From contig DHLF01000004.1 of the NCBI GenBank assembly GCA_002405165.1, positions 124,952 through 188,951 on the forward strand: 64,000 bases of DNA, written 5' to 3'. Every line of letters begins with the position of its first letter. The first letter of the stretch is position 1. Shown one piece after another: positions 57,797 through 64,000 of this stretch. Source of the DNA: Christensenella sp. UBA4675 (lineage in GTDB: Bacteria > Bacillota > Clostridia > Christensenellales > Borkfalkiaceae). Below the pieces are notes generated by a model. It was not told the origin of the DNA, did no database searches, and saw only the letters and a list, made by a program, of their open reading frames with translations. A program made the translations under genes and the position numbers.

Positions 57797-59376
57797 TCTA
57801 AATCTCCTTTTACGGCTTTTATTTTTTTAGTATCGATAAGCATATAAAATTTTTTTCTTTTAAGTAAATTTAAATTACTAGGGATTTTAAAAGTAACGTA
57901 GTCATTAAAATATGGGCTAATACAATACGCAATTTTTACGTCGCCTAAATAATCTTCTCCTATACATTCCGAAATAAATAAACAATTTCTTCCCTTTTTA
58001 CCTACAGTTTTAATACAACTATCTAATTCAAATTTCAAGTCGTAAAAACCGCTTTTTAAATCGGAGTCGAATTTATCTTTTCCTAGATATAGCGTTCCAC
58101 CGCCTACCCTTCCGTCCGAACAATTGCTTTTTACGGGAAATTTTACTAATACTTTATTTCCCTTTTTATCGGTTAAATTTATATCTTCTACGCCGTAATA
58201 TAACTCTTTTTCAGCCGAAAAAGGCAAAAAGAAAAAATTACTTCCGTCGGAATACAAGTATTTTCCGTTTTCTTCCAAAACTTTTTCGCACTTTATTTTT
58301 AAATCGTCAAATAAATTATGCTTACGTAATTTATTTACGGATAAACTTAAATATATGTCGCCATCGTCGCAAATTAGTCGCGATTGCTGTTCTTCGGATA
58401 AAACTATGCTTTGTTCGTTATATATAATTTTATTATCTTTTTTATACGCTTTAAGTTTTATTTCTTTTTTTACTCCGAACAAAATCTTACCGTCTTGCGA
58501 AAAGAAATAATCGTTATTTCCCTTTAAAACGTCGGAAACGCAAGCTACCCGCTCAAAAGTTTGCCCTTTATAAGCTGTTTTGTAAATTTCGGGCAAGTTT
58601 TTATCGTAGTTGCTTCCGCAATATTTTCCGTTTTCAACATAACCGTCTTGATTTTCTATTTCGCTTCCGCAAAGCATATATAACGTATCTTTTACTTGCG
58701 GATATTTTAAAAGTTCGTCAAGCGTTCCGTAGTCTTCTATGCGTCCGTCTACCATTATGGCTATTTTGTCGGCTAAAAATCTTGCTTCGTGGCTGTTATG
58801 CGTAACGTATATGAAAGTAGTGTCTTTCATAAGTTTTTTGGTTTCTTTTATAAGCCTTAAATAATCTTCCCTTGCTTGTTCGTCCACGTTTGATAAAGGC
58901 TCGTCGAATAAAAGCAATTTCGGCTTTCTGACTAACGCTTTTGCCAGACACACCCTTTGTTGCTGTCCGCCGCTTAAAAACTTTGGTTTTACGTTTTTAT
59001 AATCGCTTAAACCGAAAAATTCAAGCACGGGCAAAACTTTTTTATTTATTTGCTCCGTGGGAACGTTTTTCGACTTCATATAAAAAGCTACGTTATCGTA
59101 AACTGTATAATTTGGATATAACGCGTAATTTTGAAAAATCATAGCGCAATCCCTTTCCTGTGGCGGAATATTGTTTGCAGGAATTCCGTCTAACGACAAT
59201 TCTCCGCTATCTACGGTCAATACACCCGAAAGAACTTTTAGCAATGTTGATTTTCCGCACCCTGATTCGCCCATTACAACTATAAATTCACCGCTTTTTA
59301 TTTCCAGCGAAAAATCGCTTAAAGCTTGCACGGATTGGGGAAATATTTTAGTTATGCTTTTACAAGATACGTTCAT
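57793..59376 (-). CDS. ABC ATPase (MalK-like N-domain) with large unusual C-terminus
   Basis: 527 residues. The first 230 are a MalK/UgpC-type ATPase: Walker A GESGCGKSTLLK, signature LSGGQQQRVCLAKALV, Walker B LLLFDEPLSNVDEQAR and H-loop IYVTHNSHEAR. The remaining nearly 300 residues are about twice as long as the MalK regulatory domain, beta-rich, with no motif I can name (for example GSNYDKNLPEIYKTAYKG and LFISECIGEDYLGDVKI). No sugar permeases lie in the operon; the likely membrane partner is the DUF624-like protein one base upstream. It overlaps PAP2 by four bases. Confidence 0.85.
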   Translation of the reverse strand: MNVSCKSITKIFPQSVQALSDFSLEIKSGEFIVVMGESGCGKSTLLKVLSGVLTVDSGELSLDGIPANNIPPQERDCAMIFQNYALYPNYTVYDNVAFYMKSKNVPTEQINKKVLPVLEFFGLSDYKNVKPKFLSGGQQQRVCLAKALVRKPKLLLFDEPLSNVDEQAREDYLRLIKETKKLMKDTTFIYVTHNSHEARFLADKIAIMVDGRIEDYGTLDELLKYPQVKDTLYMLCGSEIENQDGYVENGKYCGSNYDKNLPEIYKTAYKGQTFERVACVSDVLKGNNDYFFSQDGKILFGVKKEIKLKAYKKDNKIIYNEQSIVLSEEQQSRLICDDGDIYLSLSVNKLRKHNLFDDLKIKCEKVLEENGKYLYSDGSNFFFLPFSAEKELYYGVEDINLTDKKGNKVLVKFPVKSNCSDGRVGGGTLYLGKDKFDSDLKSGFYDLKFELDSCIKTVGKKGRNCLFISECIGEDYLGDVKIAYCISPYFNDYVTFKIPSNLNLLKRKKFYMLIDTKKIKAVKGDLE

Positions 59377-59377
59377 A

Positions 59378-60484
59378 TTACTTTTCCCCTTTTTCGTCCG
59401 AATTTTTATCGGATTTTAAGTTGTTTTCGCTTGAAATATTTTGCGTTAAGCTATTTTCTTTTGTAACCGTTTCGCTGTTTTCTTGATTTTCCTTTATAAC
59501 TGCCTTGTTATCTTCTTGACATTCTTTTGTAATTTCTTCGTTTATAGCGTCCTTGCTTTCCGCGTCTTCCGCAAGTAATTTCGCAAGATTTTTAATTTCT
59601 TCTTCCGAATGCGTTTGCGGTTTTTCTTCCTCAAAATCGTACATTCCCTTTCTTACGAATTCGGGATACTCTTTTTCGTTTATAAATTTATCGAAAGTTG
59701 CGTTTGTAAATAAAAAACATACTAATATTAAATATGATAGTCCGCCAAATAAAAGAATAGTTACTCCTATAAAATAAAATGTAGTAATAGGTATCAAAAA
59801 GAATATCGCTACCGGCAAAACGCCTACTATTAGCATTAAAATATTAAAAAATAATTTTTTAAAGGTTAACAATATCGCAAGTTTTAAAGAAGATAAAAAA
59901 CTCATTTTGTAAAGCGAACAAATTGCGAAATGATATATTGCCACCATTAACGCAATTACGGCTAAGACCGCAATAGTAAACACTATGTAGAGATTTAAAA
60001 ATCCCGAACCCGAAGAATAATAGTTTACCAACACTTCCGCAATCATTACGAATACGCTTATTACTGCGGAAATACCCATAAACTGTTTAGAGCTGTTAGA
60101 AACGCCTTTAAAAAAATCTTTTTTAAATGAAAAAGGCTCGTCCCAACAAATTTTTCTTATGATATATACTGCACCCGCTAAACCGACGGAAGCTAAAAGC
60201 AAAGTCGGAAATCGTATCAAAAAGCAACTAATTGCGATAGAATTTTGCTTTGTAACGCTTTCTCCCGCGTGGGTAGAACTATAAATAAAATACGTTATTT
60301 CAAATAAAATAAACGGCAAAGCAAATAATACGGCAAGTAAATTTACGTTAAATAACGTTAACCACCTTTGTTTATATGCAAATTTAAAAACTTGCCTTCT
60401 ATTCGTGGGCAAATTTGACCGATTAAAGTCTTTATCTCTCTTTTTACCCACAACGAGTTTATTCATAAAACCTTTCCAGGACAT
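59378..60484 (-). CDS. DUF624/YesL-like membrane protein with acidic tail
   Basis: 368 residues with six membrane segments in the first 270. VFKFAYKQRWLTLFNVNLLA near the start and IRKICWDEPFSFKKDFFKGV resemble YesL/DUF624 proteins encoded beside sugar ABC transporters; their role is unknown. The last 100 residues form a hydrophilic, Glu/Asn/Lys-rich, repetitive cytoplasmic tail (NKAVIKENQENSETVTKEN), atypical for the family. One base separates it from the ABC ATPase and nine from the preceding gene, suggesting a complex of these proteins. Confidence 0.75.
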   Translation of the reverse strand: MSWKGFMNKLVVGKKRDKDFNRSNLPTNRRQVFKFAYKQRWLTLFNVNLLAVLFALPFILFEITYFIYSSTHAGESVTKQNSIAISCFLIRFPTLLLASVGLAGAVYIIRKICWDEPFSFKKDFFKGVSNSSKQFMGISAVISVFVMIAEVLVNYYSSGSGFLNLYIVFTIAVLAVIALMVAIYHFAICSLYKMSFLSSLKLAILLTFKKLFFNILMLIVGVLPVAIFFLIPITTFYFIGVTILLFGGLSYLILVCFLFTNATFDKFINEKEYPEFVRKGMYDFEEEKPQTHSEEEIKNLAKLLAEDAESKDAINEEITKECQEDNKAVIKENQENSETVTKENSLTQNISSENNLKSDKNSDEKGEK

Positions 60485-60493
60485 TTTTTCTCC

Positions 60494-61054
60494 TTATTCA
60501 AAACTAAAATCTTTTACAAAATCTATTATTTGGTTTAAACTGTTTTTCGGAATAGTCGCGCCGGAAGAAACCGCAAAAACGTAATCTTCGCTTAAAGTTA
60601 TTCCGTAAACTAAATCGTTATATTTATAGCCTTTTGCGGTTAAATATTCTTCACCTAAATAATCCGTTAAACCTAAACTTTCAAAATCCAAATATTTGGA
60701 AGTATAGTCGTCTATCATATCTTTTCTGACAATGTAAAAATCTATTACGCTACTCCATAAATTAAACGCTAATCTATCGTCTTTATTATTAACGTCGCTC
60801 ACAAATACGTCTACGTCTTTAAATCCGTATTTTTTGTAGTCGGATTTAAAACTTCCGTACAATTCTTCAACGTCCGTTTCGTCCGAATAAGACTTTGTTA
60901 CCCAAATTACCAAATGCTCGTTATCCGAAGCTTTATCACTGTTTATTCCTATTAAACTCCAAACGATTACGATAACTAAAATGACTACGAAATATAAAAA
61001 TTTTCTTTCTTTAACGTAATTTAACGCTTGTTTTATTTTAACAGATTTTTTCAT
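60494..61054 (-). CDS. Membrane-anchored protein resembling one lobe of a sugar-binding protein
   Basis: 186 residues. A membrane segment at about 19-36 (YFVVILVIVIVWSLIGI), then an outside domain: LVIWVTKSYSDETDVEELYG, YGFKDVDVFVSDV, NLWSSVIDFYIVRKDMIDDY, LTDYLGEEYL and DLVYGITLSEDYVFAV. The strand-helix order resembles the first lobe of extracellular solute-binding proteins of family 1, which normally have over 400 residues. It ends at a proper stop (TAA) after DFSFE, and no second half follows in another frame. It overlaps the upstream gene by 17 bases. Function unknown; a docking or sensing part is inferred. Confidence 0.65.
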   Translation of the reverse strand: MKKSVKIKQALNYVKERKFLYFVVILVIVIVWSLIGINSDKASDNEHLVIWVTKSYSDETDVEELYGSFKSDYKKYGFKDVDVFVSDVNNKDDRLAFNLWSSVIDFYIVRKDMIDDYTSKYLDFESLGLTDYLGEEYLTAKGYKYNDLVYGITLSEDYVFAVSSGATIPKNSLNQIIDFVKDFSFE

Positions 61055-61529
61055 TTTCGTACTCCTTATAATCTATTAAAATATTACCCGATTTTTCTAT
61101 CAAATATTTTACTCCGCTAACGTAAGTAAACGGAAAATCTCTATCGATTAAAAGCTTATTTTCGCTTTCTTCTTTATAGCTATAAATTTCTATTTCTAAA
61201 AAATTTTTGCCGTTACTTACGATTGGCGTAGCTTTCCCCTTAAATTCTACTACGTCATTTTGTCTTTCTCCGTAAAGCACGTCAGAGTAAAATTCTATTT
61301 CACACTTTAATTCTTTATGTACAAAGTGTAACCTTAAATTTAAAAAGACAAACAAAAAGAGCGATACTATTCCGCCTAAAACAGAAAGATACGGTAACTT
61401 AAATTTAAAAATTATTACAATAAGCATTATTATTACGGCAGAAAGAGTTATCCCCACACATGCCGTAATTGACTTTTGCTTTTTATATTTCTTTTTTAAA
61501 CTATTGTAATTATTTAATGAATAAATCAT
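61038..61529 (-). CDS. Small membrane protein of unknown function
   Basis: 163 residues. Two membrane segments (about 21-43, ITACVGITLSAVIIMLIVII, and 47-65) followed by a hydrophilic 90-residue domain of strands (HKELKCEIEFYSDVLYGERQ, VVEFKGKATPIVSNGKNFLE). No family recognised. It is the second gene of the operon, 15 bases after the SGNH esterase gene and overlapping the solute-binding-lobe gene by 17 bases, so the two are likely translated together. ATG has AAGGAG upstream. Confidence 0.7.
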   Translation of the reverse strand: MIYSLNNYNSLKKKYKKQKSITACVGITLSAVIIMLIVIIFKFKLPYLSVLGGIVSLFLFVFLNLRLHFVHKELKCEIEFYSDVLYGERQNDVVEFKGKATPIVSNGKNFLEIEIYSYKEESENKLLIDRDFPFTYVSGVKYLIEKSGNILIDYKEYENEKIC

Positions 61530-61544
61530 TTTACTCCTTAAAAT

Positions 61545-62642
61545 TTATTTTACGCTGTCTAAAATAAACTTTGCCCAAACGTCGTATCCTTTTCTATTTA
61601 AATGTAAACGGTCTGCAATACAATAATCGTCCATATTTTTAATCGGTTCGCCGTTTTTATTTAAAAACAATTCTCCCGTAGATAAATATTTTACGTTAGG
61701 TATTTTTTTAGATAGTTTTTTAAACTCGCCGTTAAGCTCGCTTTCTCTTTTCCAATAGTCGGTAAAAGGGGTACAGTGCGTTAAAGAACATAAATATATT
61801 TTAGATTTCTTGTTAAAAGTTAGTATTTTATTTATAACCCTTATACATTCTTTTAAAACTTCTTTTACTTCATAGCCGAAATGTAAATCGTTAAAGCCTA
61901 AATTTATTACATAAACGTCGCCGTTAAACTTTAATACCAAATTATCTAATACATCATTGTCCCAATCGCTGAATTTTGTTCCTGCAACGCCAACGTTTAC
62001 CGCAGACATTTCGCCTTTGTCTTGCTCGAATTCGCTACCATATAAAGGCGGGTACACATTATTATGATTACGCCAATAATCCATCCAACTATCACCAAAA
62101 AAAACAAATTCATATTGCGGGAAATTTTTTTGAGAATATTCTTTTATATATTCCTTAAATTTATGAGAAAAGGGGTTTGTCAACTCTACGTTCATATCGG
62201 CGGTAAAACCGGGAAATAGTCTATTTTCGTTAAAATTTCCTTTCCAGTCTTCATAATATCCTACACCCTTGAAAAATTTATGAGCAATAGCTAACGGAGT
62301 TCCGTCCCTACGAGTAAAATAAAATATACCGTTACCATAAAACCAATCGGATTTGCTATGGTCAAAATCACCTTCATATAATAGCGTAACACTACCTTCC
62401 GGTCCACCAAACGCCGTTCCTTCAGAAAAAGTAGACTGAGCAAAATATTGTCTTCCGTGTCCTTGCTTGTAAAAATTCTTACCGTCGTACTCCATTTCTC
62501 CTATGTATACAGAGCCCTCTGCATATTTTTCTTCGCCAATACCTTTACAAAAAACACCGATTTTAAATTCAGCATTATTTAAAGGTTCAAACCAACGCAT
62601 TCCGACTTTATTTAAATCGGTAGAAAAAATCACTCTTGCCAT
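61545..62642 (-). CDS. SGNH/GDSL-type hydrolase
   Basis: 365 residues, no signal peptide. The N-terminal 165 residues form an unidentified beta-rich domain (WYNGNGIFYFTRRDG-like strands, FYGNGIFYFTRRDGTPLAIA). From about residue 175 the SGNH motifs are VFFGDSWMDYWRN (Ser), GVAGTKFSDWDND (Gly), VINLGFNDLHFG (Asn) and DRLHLNRKGYDVW (Asp and His). A carbohydrate or polysaccharide esterase is likely, deacetylating sugars. First gene of a seven-gene operon. AAGGG lies nine bases before ATG. Confidence 0.85.
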   Translation of the reverse strand: MARVIFSTDLNKVGMRWFEPLNNAEFKIGVFCKGIGEEKYAEGSVYIGEMEYDGKNFYKQGHGRQYFAQSTFSEGTAFGGPEGSVTLLYEGDFDHSKSDWFYGNGIFYFTRRDGTPLAIAHKFFKGVGYYEDWKGNFNENRLFPGFTADMNVELTNPFSHKFKEYIKEYSQKNFPQYEFVFFGDSWMDYWRNHNNVYPPLYGSEFEQDKGEMSAVNVGVAGTKFSDWDNDVLDNLVLKFNGDVYVINLGFNDLHFGYEVKEVLKECIRVINKILTFNKKSKIYLCSLTHCTPFTDYWKRESELNGEFKKLSKKIPNVKYLSTGELFLNKNGEPIKNMDDYCIADRLHLNRKGYDVWAKFILDSVK

Positions 62643-62904
62643 AATTTGCCCTTATTACAATATTTAATAAAATTTGCTAAATTTCGACTAAATAAATATA
62701 AAATTTAAAACTTATAAATTCAAATAAAAGCTTTACTTTTTTAATTTTTTATGTATAAATTAAAAACATTTTATATTAAACTTATGATTATTATATCACC
62801 TTAACATAAAAAATACAATAAATACCGTAATATAATATATAAATAGAATAGAATATCTCTATAAAAAATCATTTTATATATAACTCCGAAAAAAAATATA
62901 CAAC

Positions 62905-62935
62905 AATAAAAAAGCGTAGCTAAACGCTACGCTTT
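62905..62935 (-). terminator. Terminator after the sugar permease
   Basis: Minus strand AAAGCGTAGC / GCTACGCTTT (10 bp, 5-base loop) followed by TTTTATTG. It ends the MalG-type permease gene. The rest of the 62643-62957 stretch is AT-rich and should hold the promoter of the SGNH operon, but I see no convincing -35/-10 pair. Confidence 0.85.
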
Positions 62936-62957
62936 AAATATATATTATAATACAAAA

Positions 62958-63977
62958 CTAAATTTTCATACCCGAAGTCGCAATTCCTTCTACGAAGAAA
63001 CGTTGAGCATAGAAGTACAATAATAAAGTAGGAATTAAGGCAACCATACAAGCGGCAAATACCTTAGGAACGTTTTGGTCGGAATCCGATTTAGTTCTTA
63101 TCGTAACCAAGATAAGTTGTACCGTTTTAAAGTTACAGCTTCCTTCTAAGTAAAGTCTAGGTCCGAAATAGTCGTTATAACCACCAACGAAACCAAGAAT
63201 TCCTTGCGCTATTAAAGCCGCGCTAGACAACGGAACTACTATCTTAAAGAACATTTTGTAGTAACCCATTCCGTCTAGCTTGCCTGCTTCTATAAGGTCT
63301 GTCGGAATACCTGTAAAATATTGTCTTAAGAAGAAAACGCAGGTCGCCGCGCCAAACATTCCAGGAACGAATAGCGGGAATGCCATCCAAAGTGTTCCGA
63401 ATTTAAGAATTTGTCTAAAAATAGAGAACGAAGGAGCAAGCGATAACGCGCCCGGTAACATCATAGTAGAAAGTAGTAATCCGAACATCCAGTTTTTACC
63501 CTTGAATTGCAATTTAGAAAATGCAAACGCGCTCATTGCGGAAGTAAGTAATCCCAACAACGTCGGGGGTAAAACTAATATACAAGTAAAGACGAACGAG
63601 AACGGAACGTTAGAAAATTCGGTTTTATTACCAAATTCCGTTAAAAACGCCGTTTTACTGGACGCACCGAAGAATATTTCCCTATAATTGTCGATAAGGT
63701 CATATTTGGTTCTTCTCCTCGGAAATAAATTAGCTATTCCAGCTTTAAAGTCTGTTTTAGAAATCAACGAAGCTATAAAGCCGACGAATAACGGGAATAA
63801 CGTCCAAACTACAAATATAAATAAGAAAACGTACATTAGCACTTTTCCGACTATACTCGAAACCGAAACGCCTTCTTTCTTTTTTTGTTCATCGGTAAGT
63901 TCGATTTTTTTTCTGTAACCCGTAGGGTTTTCTACGTTTTCCGAAGAAACAACGGTTTCATTATTCAATTCTTCCAT
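62958..63977 (-). CDS. Carbohydrate ABC transporter permease (MalG type)
   Basis: 339 residues from the ATG at 63977, preceded by AAGGAGG; a start six codons earlier is less likely. Six membrane segments. The EAA loop that contacts the ATPase is EAGKLDGMGYYKMFFKIVVP, with LSSAALIAQGILGFVGGYND after it, and FFLRQYFTGIPTDLIEAG is the preceding MalG block. The partner MalF-type permease and the binding protein should lie just outside the window on the right. No ATPase gene follows, so the MsmK-like protein at 45654-46925 may serve it. Confidence 0.92.
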   Translation of the reverse strand: MEELNNETVVSSENVENPTGYRKKIELTDEQKKKEGVSVSSIVGKVLMYVFLFIFVVWTLFPLFVGFIASLISKTDFKAGIANLFPRRRTKYDLIDNYREIFFGASSKTAFLTEFGNKTEFSNVPFSFVFTCILVLPPTLLGLLTSAMSAFAFSKLQFKGKNWMFGLLLSTMMLPGALSLAPSFSIFRQILKFGTLWMAFPLFVPGMFGAATCVFFLRQYFTGIPTDLIEAGKLDGMGYYKMFFKIVVPLSSAALIAQGILGFVGGYNDYFGPRLYLEGSCNFKTVQLILVTIRTKSDSDQNVPKVFAACMVALIPTLLLYFYAQRFFVEGIATSGMKI

Positions 63978-64000
63978 TTTTTCCTCCTTAATCATAACTT

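Noticed and set aside
60494..61054. Frameshifted full-length sugar-binding protein
   Set aside because: The downstream gene encodes an unrelated membrane protein in a proper operon position, and no second lobe appears in any frame.

Overview
The window is AT-rich bacterial chromosome with dense, mostly minus-strand operons, strong Shine-Dalgarno sequences and consensus sigma-A type promoters (TTGACA, 17 bp, TATAAT). The gene content is Firmicutes/Clostridia-like: L21 leader RNA, bL27 with an N-terminal extension, lysine and TPP riboswitches, ThiT, a dapL-type lysine pathway, a PucR regulator, and MsmK-type ABC ATPases. A class I lysyl-tRNA synthetase is an unusual trait. My best guess is an uncultured gut-type Clostridia member (for example the Christensenellales area). 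This is inference only; no rRNA or tRNA gene is visible and no search was possible.

Layout. 1-1.8 kb: uracil salvage (uraA, then a partial upp) behind a leader that looks like a translation-coupled attenuator. 1.9-7.3 kb: lysine/DAP operon dapA-dapB-dapF-dapL-lysA under a lysine riboswitch. 7.3-22.7 kb: a minus-strand surface-polysaccharide locus with six GT2, three GT4, LicD, a Wzy-like polymerase, a GalE-like epimerase, CapF and a DUF1919 protein; an OGG1-type glycosylase gene sits at its head. 22.7-23.5 kb: rplU-rpmA with its L21 leader. 23.6-30 kb: a small helical protein, a GH43 glycosidase, a ThiT fusion with TPP riboswitch, a P1B-ATPase-like protein that has lost its catalytic motifs, and an M29 aminopeptidase. 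30-35.5 kb: plus-strand P-type ATPase, Lrp regulator, aminotransferase, YbaK.

35.6-37.5 kb is an apparent cassette (XRE repressor, palindromic operator, two paralogous PH-like proteins) bracketed by two identical 56-bp hairpin repeats. 37.6-46.9 kb: YhbY, ObgE, Nth, a highly palindromic 167-bp element, a DUF3343/cysteine-desulfurase pair, an S41 protease, a PucR regulator, a putative manganese exporter and an MsmK-like ATPase. 47.1-48.6 kb: a divergent carbamoyltransferase-fold protein coupled to a YfbR-like protein whose HD motif is changed to HE. 49-56 kb: an operon with an NMP-kinase-like gene, class I lysS, aconitase, NADP isocitrate dehydrogenase and PnuC, divergent from birA. 56.3-62.6 kb: a seven-gene membrane operon of unknown role containing an ABC ATPase with an enlarged C-terminus, a DUF624-like membrane protein, a membrane-tethered protein resembling one lobe of a sugar-binding protein, PAP2, a zinc-ribbon protein and an SGNH esterase. 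The window ends in a MalG-type sugar permease.

The strongest candidates for something undescribed are the uraA leader-peptide attenuator, the pseudo-P1B-ATPase, the hairpin-bracketed cassette, the nested palindromic element near 39.9 kb, the two promoters placed so that transcripts would start on the AUG, and the seven-gene membrane operon.
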